Shown piece by piece: positions 1 through 7,641 of a stretch of 36,291 nucleotides of DNA. Position 1 is the stretch's first letter; each line of letters opens with the position of its first letter. Source of the stretch: a bacterium (lineage in GTDB: Bacteria > Actinomycetota > Thermoleophilia > Solirubrobacterales > 70-9); assembly GCA_023251935.1 (NCBI GenBank), contig JAHEXV010000019.1, positions 1 through 36,291 of the forward strand, written 5' to 3'. The notes under the pieces are model-generated. The model saw nothing but the letters and a program-made list of their open reading frames with translations. It was not told where the DNA came from and did no database searches. Position numbers and translations under genes: made by a program.

Positions 1-2
1 CC

Positions 3-1385
3 GCGGGCGCCGCGGCACTCGGAGGCGGTGGCGGCGAGGCGCAGGGACCCGCCGCGCCGACCGCCGACCAGGCTGTACCGGTGGCCGCCCAGCCCGAGCC
101 GCCCACCGTCCCTCAGCCCTCGATCCCGCCTTCCGAGCCGGCGACTCCGGCGCCAGAACCGACCGCCGAGGCCGTCCCGGCGGCCGACGCCGGGGTTGTC
201 CCGAGTGCCCCTGGGCCCGTCGACCAGCGCGCCGAGGAGGAGCGGACGATTCGCGAGGCGGCGGAGCGCGAGGCGATGGCTCGACTCGAGGAGGCGGAGC
301 GGCAGGGTGGCGAGAGCGCGGCGGTCGCCGAGGAGGAGCGGATCCGGTCCGAGGCCGAGCGTCGGATCCGCGAGGCCGAGGAGGCCCAGCGGCAGGCCGA
401 GCGCGCCTACGAGGCCAAGGAGCGCGACCGTGAGGCGGCGGAGGCCGCGAGGCGCCTCCAGAAGGCCCAGGGCGTCGCCGCCGGCGCTGAGGCCGAGGCG
501 GTCGAGGAATCTCAGCCGACCGTTGAGTTCGACGTGGCCACCGACCAGCAGCTCGAGGCGGATCGCGCCGCCGAGCGCGAGCTGGCGAGCGAGCTCGAGC
601 AGACCGAGGCGCGGCTCACCGAGTCCCAGCGCAGAACGGCGGAGGCGCTCGAACGCGCCGCCCAGCGCTTGGAGGAAGTGGAAGCGCGAGCCAACGAGGC
701 CGAGGCGCGGGCGGCCCGCGCCGAGCAGCTCGCCCAGCTGAAGATCGAGGAGAGGGACCGCGAGCGCCGATTGAAGGAGATGCTCGACCGGATCGCCGAT
801 GCGGATCGCCGGGCGTCGGAGGCAGAGCAGCGATCCCGCGAGGCGGCCGATCGGCTCGCCGAGCTGGAGCCGGACGCTTCCGTTCCGTCGCCGGCGCCGC
901 CGGCGACGGAGCCGGTGGAGCCTCTCGCTTCGCCCCCGCCCGAGCCCACGCCGCCGCCGCCTTCACTGGAGCCACCGTTGGCCAGCGCCCCCGAACCTCC
1001 CGCCCCGCCGCCGCCACCCGAGCCGCCCGCCCCGCCGCCGCCACCCGAGCCGCCGCTGGCCGCACCCCCTCCCGCGCCGGAGCCGCCGGTTGCACCCTCG
1101 CCCGTGCCTCCGGCCCCGCCACCGCCACCGGAGCTCCAGCCCACCGCCGATCCCCCCGTCGCCACGCCGCCGACCGCGAGCGCGGCGCCCGCGGAGGCCC
1201 CGCTGAACGTCAACCAGGCAACCTACGAGCAGCTTCGGGAGCGAAACCTCTCCGTCACCCAGACCGGCAGGGTGCTGGCGTACCGGGACCGGGTCGGCGG
1301 CTTGAAGTCGCTCGACGAGCTGGACGGCATCCCCGGCTTTCCGCACTCCTTTCTTCAGGAGCTGAAGCGAAGCCTGACCGTCTAG
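3..1385 (+). CDS. Coiled-coil, proline-rich protein with C-terminal helix-hairpin-helix (5' partial)
   Basis: The frame is open to the left edge with no stop, so the 5' end is probably missing; the first internal start candidate is GTG at 81. From that GTG, residues about 50-265 are Glu/Arg/Ala-rich heptad-like sequence (coiled coil) and about 265-370 are Pro-rich with repeated PEPPAPPPPP units. The last ~60 residues, beginning LNVNQATYEQL and containing LDELDGIPGF, resemble the helix-hairpin-helix of ComEA/T2SK-type proteins, which binds DNA or acts as a small protein module. No catalytic motif is visible. A structural or DNA-organising role is inference. It ends 27 bp before the convergent phosphatase gene. 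Confidence 0.75.
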   Translation, partial: AGAAALGGGGGEAQGPAAPTADQAVPVAAQPEPPTVPQPSIPPSEPATPAPEPTAEAVPAADAGVVPSAPGPVDQRAEEERTIREAAEREAMARLEEAERQGGESAAVAEEERIRSEAERRIREAEEAQRQAERAYEAKERDREAAEAARRLQKAQGVAAGAEAEAVEESQPTVEFDVATDQQLEADRAAERELASELEQTEARLTESQRRTAEALERAAQRLEEVEARANEAEARAARAEQLAQLKIEERDRERRLKEMLDRIADADRRASEAEQRSREAADRLAELEPDASVPSPAPPATEPVEPLASPPPEPTPPPPSLEPPLASAPEPPAPPPPPEPPAPPPPPEPPLAAPPPAPEPPVAPSPVPPAPPPPPELQPTADPPVATPPTASAAPAEAPLNVNQATYEQLRERNLSVTQTGRVLAYRDRVGGLKSLDELDGIPGFPHSFLQELKRSLTV

Positions 1386-1386
1386 G

Positions 1387-1413
1387 TCACGGCGGCCCTG
1401 GCCGGGCGCCGCT
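1387..1413. terminator. Possible bidirectional terminator (weak)
   Basis: Short gap between two convergent genes. A GC-rich imperfect hairpin (CGGCGGCCC, loop TGGCC, GGGCGCCG, one bulged base) fills the gap. There is no T-run, so it is only a candidate. Confidence 0.3.
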
Positions 1414-1934
1414 CAGCTCTCCAACTCCTTCGGCTTCACGAAGTCCACCAGCTCGGCACACCCGGGCCGCAGCTCCTCCCAGCCGCCCGCGAACAGCAGG
1501 GTGGCGAGCGCCGCGGTGGGGAACTTGGTCCGCACCCGCGCGAGCTCGTCGCCGTCGCCTGCCAGCTCGAGGGCGAGCTCTTGAATCGCCGGCTGATGTC
1601 CGATCAGGATCACCGAGTCGACCCCGTCCGGCAGCTCGCGCAGCCGCTTCAGCAGGTGGGCGGAGGACGCCCCGTACAGCTCTCGCTCGATCTTCACCTC
1701 CGGGGAGCCGAGCGCCGGCATGATTCGCTCGAGCGTCTCGCGGGCTCGCGCGGCAGACGAGCAGAGGACCAGCGTGGGCGCCACAGCGTGCCCCCGCAGG
1801 TACCGCGCGATCGCCTTGGAGCCCCGGTGGCCTCGACCGGCGAGTGGACGATCGTGGTCGGGGAGGCCGGGGTCGTCCCAGCTCGACTTGGCGTGCCGAA
1901 GGAGGAGGAGCCGCCTGGTCCGCGTCTGCCCGAT
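1413..1934 (-). CDS. SixA-type histidine phosphatase (probable ATC start)
   Basis: Histidine phosphatase superfamily. RRLLLLRHAKSSW near the N terminus carries the catalytic RHG-like motif (here RHA), and LIGHQPAIQELA carries the second conserved His. Length (~173 aa) fits short phosphohistidine phosphatases of the SixA group, which dephosphorylate phosphohistidine on signalling proteins; the substrate here is unknown. No ATG, GTG or TTG lies in frame near the expected start. The best candidate is ATC at 1934, which overlaps the stop of the upstream protease gene (TAATC) and has AGAGGG 8 nt upstream. The frame stays open far upstream but there it is only the antiparallel shadow of the protease gene. 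Co-transcribed with that gene. Confidence 0.8.
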   Translation of the reverse strand: MGQTRTRRLLLLRHAKSSWDDPGLPDHDRPLAGRGHRGSKAIARYLRGHAVAPTLVLCSSAARARETLERIMPALGSPEVKIERELYGASSAHLLKRLRELPDGVDSVILIGHQPAIQELALELAGDGDELARVRTKFPTAALATLLFAGGWEELRPGCAELVDFVKPKELES

Positions 1935-2767
1935 TACCCGATCCCTCTCGCGAAATAGGTCTCCGCGACGCCAACGGCCAGCAATGCCGCGAGCCCCAGA
2001 TAGGTTGCCGCGACCAGCACCCGGGTCCGCGGTCGAATCGCGTGGTAGGCGCGGCCTTCCGGCGTATCGCGGAGCTTCCAGCGTCGCCAGCTCTCCAGCC
2101 CGCCGAGGACAATCACCAGCAACAGGATCGGGTTCGGGAAGAAGAACGCCAGCGCCACCAGACCGGCGAAGCCGACCAGCCACATCCACGGGGTCAGAGC
2201 CGCCATCGCCCGGCCGCCGTCGAGCGGCAGCACCGGCAGGAGGTTGAACAGATTGAGGAAGAAGCCGATGTAGGCGAGAGCGCGCCAGAAGTCGCTTCCG
2301 GTGGCGAGCCAGAGCGCCAGTGGGACAAGCGACGCGAGGCTTCCCAACACCGGGCCGGCGAGCCCGACCCGCGCCTCGGCTGCCGCGTCCCGGCCCATCG
2401 ACTTGGCCGAGATCACCGCCCCCAGGAACGGGATGAACATCGGCGCGGAGGCCTTGACGCCCTCGCGCCGCAGCTGGATCCCGTGACCCAGCTCGTGCAG
2501 GAAGAGCAGAACCACGAAGCCGGCCGCGAACGGAAGACCCCAGATCAGCGCGTAGGCGCCGATCGAGACGAGCGCCGAGCCGAAGGTGGTCAAGAGCTTC
2601 AGCTTCGGCATCAGGATCAGGAGCGACTTCGCCTTCGCCGCGACCGCCGCCACGGCGGCGAGCGTGGCGCCCAGTCGCCTGCGCGGACCTGATCGGTCCG
2701 GGCGTCCCGAGCCCGGGTGAATCGGCTCGTAATCGAGGCTCTCGGCGGCGCTGTGATTCATCGTCAT
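1934..2767 (-). CDS. Site-2 protease-type M50 membrane metalloprotease
   Basis: Intramembrane zinc metalloprotease of family M50. The HELGH zinc motif is at residues 91-95 inside a hydrophobic segment, and the second motif NLLPVLPLDGGR (about 175-186) supplies the third ligand Asp. Several further hydrophobic helices are present. About 277 aa if started at the first of two close ATGs (2767 and 2761), both preceding MNHSAAES. No PDZ domain is visible, so it belongs to the PDZ-less group that cleaves membrane-bound substrates such as anti-sigma factors or regulatory proteins; the substrate is unknown. Divergent from the serine hydrolase, with 66 bp between starts. Confidence 0.88.
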   Translation of the reverse strand: MTMNHSAAESLDYEPIHPGSGRPDRSGPRRRLGATLAAVAAVAAKAKSLLILMPKLKLLTTFGSALVSIGAYALIWGLPFAAGFVVLLFLHELGHGIQLRREGVKASAPMFIPFLGAVISAKSMGRDAAAEARVGLAGPVLGSLASLVPLALWLATGSDFWRALAYIGFFLNLFNLLPVLPLDGGRAMAALTPWMWLVGFAGLVALAFFFPNPILLLVIVLGGLESWRRWKLRDTPEGRAYHAIRPRTRVLVAATYLGLAALLAVGVAETYFARGIG

Positions 2768-2833
2768 CAATGCTCCACTGCTTCGATAAACGTAGCCTGT
2801 GCACGTCCCCGCGGAGAAATAGCCTTCGGACAG

Positions 2834-3649
2834 GTGTTGGAGCACGGCGCCAAGCTCCGCAGGTCACAGCTCCTGGTCGCGGTGGCCGTGCTGGCGCTCG
2901 GACTGGGATTGGGTGCCGGAGTCGGCGCGGGCTCCCAGGCCTCCAGGCCGCGCCTCGACTGGCGGCCTCACTTCGCGTTCGCGAACAGGTTCGTCAAGCA
3001 GCGAGCCGGACGGATCAGCTACGCGGTGATCGGCGCCAACGGCTTCTACCACGGCCACCGCGCGGGTCGCGGCGTTCCCATGGCCAGCACCTTCAAGGTG
3101 ATGCTCCTCGCCACGTACCTGCGCAAGGCCAGGCACCGGGCACTGCACGATCGCGACCGCCGGCTGCTGGCGCCGATGATCCGCCGCTCGGACAACGTTG
3201 CGGCCACTCGGGTCAGAGATATCGTCGGCGCCCACGCGATCGAGCGCCTGGCGCAGGACGCCCACATGCGCCACTTCCACTACAACCCGGTCTGGGGGCT
3301 CAGCCGCACGAGCGCCGGCGATCAGGCCCACTTCATGTACAGCTTCGAGCGCTACGTGCCGCGTCGTCACGAGCGCTTCGCGCGCCACCTGCTCGCCACC
3401 ATCGTCCCCTCGCAGCGCTGGGGGATCGCTCAGGTTCCGCTCCACGGCTGGAGGCTCCATTTCAAGGGGGGCTGGGGAAGCGGCACCGGCGCGGTGGACC
3501 ACCAGGTTGCGTTTCTCGATCGCCGCGGATACCGCATCGCTGTCGCGATCCTGACCACCTCGAATCCCAGCCACGCGTATGGCACGCAGACGCTCCACGA
3601 CGTAGCCAGACGGCTCCTGTGGGGCCTACCGCGGGTCCACCGTCGCTAA
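2834..3649 (+). CDS. Exported serine hydrolase, class A beta-lactamase-like fold
   Basis: The GTG at 2834 gives a 271-aa protein with an N-terminal positively charged and hydrophobic segment (residues 8-30) acting as signal peptide or anchor. Active-site motifs of the penicillin-recognising fold are present: STFK (S85, K88), SDN (119-121) and KGG (211-213) in place of KTG. The ExxxN omega-loop Glu of true class A beta-lactamases is not evident, so a peptidase or cell-wall enzyme is more likely than drug hydrolysis. The open frame extends back to 2717, but that part overlaps the divergent protease start and is not protein-like. Acts outside the membrane. Confidence 0.75.
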   Translation: MLEHGAKLRRSQLLVAVAVLALGLGLGAGVGAGSQASRPRLDWRPHFAFANRFVKQRAGRISYAVIGANGFYHGHRAGRGVPMASTFKVMLLATYLRKARHRALHDRDRRLLAPMIRRSDNVAATRVRDIVGAHAIERLAQDAHMRHFHYNPVWGLSRTSAGDQAHFMYSFERYVPRRHERFARHLLATIVPSQRWGIAQVPLHGWRLHFKGGWGSGTGAVDHQVAFLDRRGYRIAVAILTTSNPSHAYGTQTLHDVARRLLWGLPRVHRR

Positions 3650-3740
3650 CCCGAAGACACCTGGCCCTGCCGCGGGCCCTGCCAGCCGCCTGATCCACGC
3701 GCGGTAACCGCTCCGGCTACCCTTGTGGAAGACATAGCAC

Positions 3741-4099
3741 GGGGACGACAGGCTTCGACGCGGTCGATCCGTGCGAACGGTTGCAGGCCGAGGTTCCCGG
3801 AGGCCTCGCTAAACACCGGGAAAAACAATAAGTGCGGACCACGAGTTCGCCCTCGCCGCTTAGCTCAAACTAAGCAGGTGAGGAGTCGGCCCTCCCTGGG
3901 CCCGTGGGGAGGGGGCCCGGCTTCAGAAACGGGCTAGACCTGGTCGGTTCGTCCTCGCCGCCAGGGGACCTCTCAGGGGACTGGTCTTCCGGACTCACCC
4001 GCCGGCGCGGACCCGGGAGACGAGACCAAAGCGCCGGCTAAGCCTGTAGAAGCCTTCGCATCGCGTCCGCGGACGCGGGTTCGATTCCCGCCGTCTCCA
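3741..4099 (+). ncRNA. ssrA: tmRNA (transfer-messenger RNA)
   Basis: Rescues stalled ribosomes by acting as tRNA-Ala and then as mRNA. The 5' end GGGGACG pairs with CGTCTCC at 4092-4098 to make a 7-bp acceptor stem with G3-U70, the alanine identity pair. The 5' strand continues CAGGCTTCGAC, close to the conserved tmRNA start. The T-arm is GCGGG-TTCGATT-CCCGC. Discriminator A is 4099 and CCA is not encoded. The reading frame runs from GGA at 3819 to TAG at 3861-3863 and encodes GKTISADHEFALAA; with the charged alanine this gives AGKTISADHEFALAA, ending in the usual ALAA degradation signal. The resume codon is Gly, as in Bacillus tags starting GKT. A possible -10 is TACCCT at 3718-3723. Confidence 0.95.
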
Positions 4100-4410
4100 T
4101 CAATACTTGGTTGCTTCCCCGACGGGATGGAGTCGAAGCGTGAGCTGGCGCTTCTGCTTTTCGCGCATTGCAGAAGCGCCATGGAGTCAGCGCAGCGCTT
4201 CCGCTCTTCGTCCAGAGCGAGCGTCTCGGAGCAAGTACCGCGACGCCTGCTTCTCCACAGATGCGACGTCCGTGATCGGCGGTCGTCCAGACGGGTGGCG
4301 ATCAGGTGCTCGCTGCCAGCCCGTTTGCGTACACCAGAGCCGGATTGCGGCGATGATTTCGATGGCCGCCGATGATCGAGGGTGCCAGACAACCGGCTAG
4401 CTTGTCGAGA
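4100..4410. other. Non-coding region downstream of tmRNA
   Basis: About 310 bp without a convincing gene. Open frames exist on both strands, but their products are Arg/Ser-rich with no recognisable domain. The only clear structure is the hairpin at 4146-4181. This stretch separates the tmRNA from the hydrolase-cyclase gene. Confidence 0.6.
4146..4181 (+). terminator. Strong hairpin downstream of ssrA, probable terminator
   Basis: TGGCGCTTCTGC pairs perfectly with GCAGAAGCGCCA (12 bp) across a 12-nt loop that starts TTTT. It lies 46 nt after the mature tmRNA 3' end and no gene precedes it on this strand apart from ssrA, so it likely ends the ssrA transcript. No T-run follows the stem. Confidence 0.6.
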
Positions 4411-4551
4411 ATGTCCAAAGAAACCGGCCACCAGCCGGGCCACGTGCGAAGAGCTTGTGAGGCGCAGGCCATCGGCGGCATCGACGCCGTCATGTTCCTC
4501 GACGGGGGAGCCGAGCTGGACCCCAGCTCGGTCGGCGAGATCGCATCGTGA
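4411..4551 (+). CDS. Small ORF coupled to the hydrolase-cyclase gene
   Basis: An ATG at 4411 opens a 46-codon frame (start MSKETGHQPGHVRR, end LDPSSVGEIAS). Its TGA overlaps the GTG start of the next gene as GTGA, the arrangement expected for translational coupling. The composition (GGIDAVMFLDGGAELDP) looks protein-like. There is no strong ribosome site and I recognise no family. It may be a regulatory leader or a remnant of a truncated gene. Confidence 0.35.
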   Translation: MSKETGHQPGHVRRACEAQAIGGIDAVMFLDGGAELDPSSVGEIAS

Positions 4552-5891
4552 CGGCCGCGCCCAAGACGAGGTATGCGCGCAGCGGCGATGTCAACATCGC
4601 CTACCAGATCGCGGGGAACGGCCCAATCGACCTCGTGTACGTGCCGGGCTGGGTGTCGAACATCGAGACGGCCTGGGAGGACCCACATGTCTCTCGCTTT
4701 CTCGAGCGCCTCGCCTCGTTCTCGCGGCTGATCCTCTTCGACAAACGCGGCACGGGCCTCTCAGATCGGGTGTCGATAAGCGAGCTTCCCACCCTGGAGC
4801 AACGGATGGATGACGTGCGGGCCGTCATGGATGCCGCGGACTCCCAGCGCGCAGCTTTGTTTGGTGCCTCGGAAGGGGGCGTGATGTGCGCTCTCTTCGG
4901 TGCGACCTACCCGGATCGGACCGCTGCCCTGGTCCTCTACGGAAGCTACGCGAAGGGCACCGCGACCGCCGACTACCCGCACGGGCTGGCTGAGCAGGAG
5001 GCGATCGACGAGTTCGTCGAGGCGCTGACCGAGCTCTGGGACGATGCCGGCGGGCTTCTCAATATCTGGGCCCCGAGTGCCTCAGACGATCCTGTCGCCC
5101 AAGCGGCTTTCGGGCGCTACCTGCGCACAGGCGCGAGCCCGAGCGCGGTCAAGGCGCTCACCCGCATGAACGCCGCCGTCGACATCCGGCACGTCCTGCC
5201 GGTGATTGCCGTGCCGACGCTCGTGATCCATCGATCGGAGGACATGATCGTAACCGTCGAGGCGGGACGCGATCTTGCGGCGGGGATTGAAGGCGCGAAG
5301 TACATCGAGCTACCCGGGGAGGACCATCTGTGGTTCCACGGTGATGCCGATGCGATCCTCGGCGAAGTGGAGGAGTTCCTCACTGGGACCCGCGCGGCAG
5401 AGATCGTCGATCGCATACTCGCCACCGTGATGTTCACGGACATCGTCGACTCCACCCGCAAGGCCGCCGCGCTCGGTGACCGCCGCTGGCGGGACCTGCT
5501 CGGGCGCCACGACACGCTCATGCGCCGTGAGCTCGAGCGGCACAGGGGCCGCGCGGTAAAGACGCTCGGCGACGGATTCCTGGCCACCTTCGATGGCCCT
5601 GCGCGCGCGATCCGCTGCGCTTGCTCGGCTCGCGATGCGCTGCGCGGCCTTGGGGTCGAGGTGCGCGCCGGCCTCCATACCGGCGAGTGCGAACTCATCG
5701 GCGACGATCTCGGCGGCATTGCCGTCAACATCGGCGCCCGTGTGGGATCGGTCGCCGGTCCGGGTGAGGTGCTCGTCTCACGCACGGTCACGGACCTCGT
5801 TGCCGGGTCGGGAATCGAGTTCACGGACCGTGGCGTCCATTCGCTGAAGGGTGTGCCAGGCGAGTGGCAGCTCTATGCGGTGAAGGAGTAG
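4548..5891 (+). CDS. Alpha/beta-hydrolase - class III adenylate cyclase fusion
   Basis: Two-domain cytosolic protein of 447 aa. Residues about 1-285 are an alpha/beta hydrolase: oxyanion-side FDKRGTGLSD, nucleophile elbow GASEGG, and a late His in GEDHLWFHG. Residues about 292-447 are a class III cyclase catalytic domain: metal Asp in VMFTDIVDST, second Asp in KTLGDGFLATF, and the Asn/Arg pair in AVNIGARV. This architecture matches Mycobacterium tuberculosis Rv1900c (LipJ), which makes cAMP from ATP. The hydrolase substrate is unknown, and that domain may instead sense a small ligand. GTG start overlapping the upstream small ORF. Confidence 0.88.
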   Translation: MTAAPKTRYARSGDVNIAYQIAGNGPIDLVYVPGWVSNIETAWEDPHVSRFLERLASFSRLILFDKRGTGLSDRVSISELPTLEQRMDDVRAVMDAADSQRAALFGASEGGVMCALFGATYPDRTAALVLYGSYAKGTATADYPHGLAEQEAIDEFVEALTELWDDAGGLLNIWAPSASDDPVAQAAFGRYLRTGASPSAVKALTRMNAAVDIRHVLPVIAVPTLVIHRSEDMIVTVEAGRDLAAGIEGAKYIELPGEDHLWFHGDADAILGEVEEFLTGTRAAEIVDRILATVMFTDIVDSTRKAAALGDRRWRDLLGRHDTLMRRELERHRGRAVKTLGDGFLATFDGPARAIRCACSARDALRGLGVEVRAGLHTGECELIGDDLGGIAVNIGARVGSVAGPGEVLVSRTVTDLVAGSGIEFTDRGVHSLKGVPGEWQLYAVKE

Positions 5892-5926
5892 CGCCTTCCC
5901 AGGAGACCCGCCCACCCGCCGGCGCC

Positions 5927-6043
5927 TTCCGCTCGGTGAGCGCCGGCGACTCCCACACCTGCGCCGTGAAGCAGAACGACAAGGTCGCCTGCTGGGGCTT
6001 CAACGACAGCGGCCAGACCGACGTCCCGGGCGCGCTCTCCTAG
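5927..6043 (+). pseudogene. Remnant of an RCC1/BLIP-II-type repeat protein
   Basis: A short open stretch ending at TAG 6041-6043 reads FRSVSAGDSHTCAVK followed by ACWGFNDSGQTDVPG, the signature of one RCC1-like beta-propeller repeat (SAGxxHTCA...CWGxNxxGQ). It has no start codon or other repeats and begins 35 nt after the cyclase stop in a different frame. It is best read as the decayed 3' end of a larger repeat protein whose 5' part was replaced, perhaps when the cyclase gene arrived. Confidence 0.6.
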
Positions 6044-6247
6044 GCGCGAGCAGCTTTTCCACCGCACCGAGGGTCTTCGGCTGAGGGGAGCCGTGCGGTC
6101 GTTGGAGGTTGTAGTGCCATTGCCAGCAGAGCAACGCGAGGCAAGCTTTCGCTCCTGCGGTTCGCCCATTCCGATCACGTGGCCGGCGCCAACCCGGGAA
6201 GCGTGCTCGTCGCGCGAAGGGGAAGCCGGCGTGGCACCATCAGGGCA

Positions 6248-6646
6248 ATGGCCGACGAGGACATGGAGGTAGTCCGCCGCGCCTACGAGGCGTACTCAAA
6301 GGGAGACCTGGCGGCGGCCGGGTCCGCCTACAGCGAGGACACGGTATGGGACGTCAGCCGCTTTCGACCCGACGAGGGGGTCCACCGTGGATTGGATGAG
6401 CTGGCGAAGCACATCGGCAGCTGGCGCGCAACGTGGAAGGACCACTCGTTCTGGCTGGAGAGGGTCGTCGATGCCGGAGATGTGGTCGTCACGGTAATCC
6501 GAGAGAGTGGCCGCGGTAGGTCGAGTGGCGCTCCCGTGACGGTCCGCTACGGCCAGGTGATCACGGTCAGCGACGGCAAGATCGTCGAGACAGTCGTGTA
6601 CCGCGATCCGGAAGACGCGTTCGACGCAGCCGGCCTCCCCAGGTAG
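6248..6646 (+). CDS. SnoaL/NTF2-like protein
   Basis: 132-aa protein from the ATG at 6248 (MADEDMEVVRRAYEAYSKGDL). The N-terminal helix VVRRAYEAYSKGDLAAA followed by DTVWDVS and the late strand VSDGKIVETVVYRDPEDA are typical of NTF2-like/SnoaL folds, a cone-shaped barrel that binds small hydrophobic ligands or acts as isomerase/hydrolase. Catalytic residues cannot be assigned. A longer frame from 6179 exists, but its extra 23 residues are not protein-like. Convergent with the MBL-fold gene; the function in this neighbourhood is unknown. Confidence 0.8.
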   Translation: MADEDMEVVRRAYEAYSKGDLAAAGSAYSEDTVWDVSRFRPDEGVHRGLDELAKHIGSWRATWKDHSFWLERVVDAGDVVVTVIRESGRGRSSGAPVTVRYGQVITVSDGKIVETVVYRDPEDAFDAAGLPR

Positions 6647-6669
6647 TCACGGTGGCCGAGTAGAGCTGC

Positions 6670-7458
6670 TCACACAGCCACGTCGGTTGCCTCGCCGATC
6701 GGCAACCAGCGGATCTGCTCGCGCACGTCCTCAGGCGCATTGGCGAGCTCACGCTCGATCGCCTCCCGCCCTTCTCGAAAGTGCGACCACCCCTCGTAGT
6801 GGATCGGGATCACGGTGTGCGGCTGAACAAGCCGGCAAAGCTCGACGGCTTCCTTGGCCGTCATCGTGTAGCGCAGCGGACCCGAGATCGGGAAGCGCAC
6901 GCCCCCCAGATGGAGCAGCGCGGTGCCGACCCGCAGGCGATCGGCGACCTGACGCACACCGTCGTACAGCACCGTGTCGCCCGAGATCCAGAGGACGCCA
7001 TGCTCCTGCCCGTCCCACTCGAGCGCGAACCCGATCACATCGCCGACGATCGGACGGCTCAGCGGGGGGCCATGACGACACGGTGTGGCGGTGACCTCGA
7101 TCGAAGGCCGTGCTGGGTCCGCGAGCCGGGTGCTCGCCCATGGCTCAAGACCGCGAGCCTCGCCCGCGAGACGCTTCCCCCCGGGAACAGTGGTGATGAC
7201 GGTGCCGGCCGATGGAAGCAACGCCCGACCGGTGGGGTCGAGGTTGTCGTCATGGTGATCGTGGCTGAGGAGCACCGCGTCGATCGGCCCGAGGTCGGCC
7301 GAGGCTATCGTCGGGCCGGTCAGCTTGCGCGACCCAGTGCCCCAGCCGAATCGATAGCTCCGACCGGGCGGATCGAAGGTCGGATCGGTCAGCAGGCGCC
7401 AACCCCCGACTTCGATCAGGGCGGTCGGGCCGCCGATGTGGGTGAGGCGGACATCCAT
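6670..7458 (-). CDS. MBL-fold metal-dependent hydrolase (UlaG-like)
   Basis: 262-aa metallo-beta-lactamase-fold protein starting MDVRLTHIGGPTALIE. Motifs: LLSHDHHDDNLD (variant of HxHxDH with the last His replaced), CRHGPP, WISGDTVLYDG (metal Asp) and IPIHYEGWSHF (C-terminal His). These match the UlaG-like branch with a SHDxHxDNLD motif that is common in actinobacteria and hydrolyses unidentified esters or lactones. Cytosolic, no signal peptide. The frame continues open upstream only as a shadow of the plus-strand DGPF gene. Confidence 0.85.
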   Translation of the reverse strand: MDVRLTHIGGPTALIEVGGWRLLTDPTFDPPGRSYRFGWGTGSRKLTGPTIASADLGPIDAVLLSHDHHDDNLDPTGRALLPSAGTVITTVPGGKRLAGEARGLEPWASTRLADPARPSIEVTATPCRHGPPLSRPIVGDVIGFALEWDGQEHGVLWISGDTVLYDGVRQVADRLRVGTALLHLGGVRFPISGPLRYTMTAKEAVELCRLVQPHTVIPIHYEGWSHFREGREAIERELANAPEDVREQIRWLPIGEATDVAV

Positions 7459-7582
7459 TGCCCGGCATACTGACCGAGACCTCGGCTCGCAGTCAACACG
7501 ACCCTTGGATGTGCCTGTCTTGCGCCCTGAGGCGGCGCCTGTCCATGAAGTGCCAGATCGCGGCCGGCATTCAGCGCGAGGT

Positions 7583-7609
7583 TGTCCATTTCCTCGTCCT
7601 CCGTTCGTC
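7583..7609 (+). promoter_or_regulatory. Candidate ECF42-type promoter upstream of the DGPF gene
   Basis: TGTCCA at 7583-7588 and CGTC at 7606-7609 are separated by 17 nt. The reported ECF42 target consensus, as I recall it, is TGTCGA near -35 and CG(A/T)C near -10, so this is 5/6 and 4/4. It lies 33 nt before the DGPF gene start, consistent with self-control by the sigma factor in the same operon. Confidence 0.4.
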
Positions 7610-7641
7610 TTAGAGGCGACCATTCCAACAAGGAGGTAGCC

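Noticed and set aside
512-1213. Gly/Ser-rich or Arg-rich proteins in other frames of the first gene
   Set aside because: These are shadows of the Pro/Glu-rich coding frame produced by its high GC content.
1375-1389. TGACC-GTCTA-GGTCA dyad at the end of the first gene
   Set aside because: Only 5 bp arms and mostly inside coding sequence; not enough to call an operator.
1413-2867. A 484-aa open frame covering the phosphatase and the protease region
   Set aside because: Only the last ~173 residues are protein-like; the rest is the out-of-frame shadow of the M50 gene on the same strand.
2834-3649. True class A beta-lactamase
   Set aside because: SxxK and SDN are present, but the omega-loop Glu is not evident and KTG is KGG; a resistance role is not supported.
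3973-4443. Minus-strand frame with GDGGNRTRVRGR
   Set aside because: This is the usual false protein seen when the 3' end of a tRNA-like sequence is read antisense; it lies over tmRNA.
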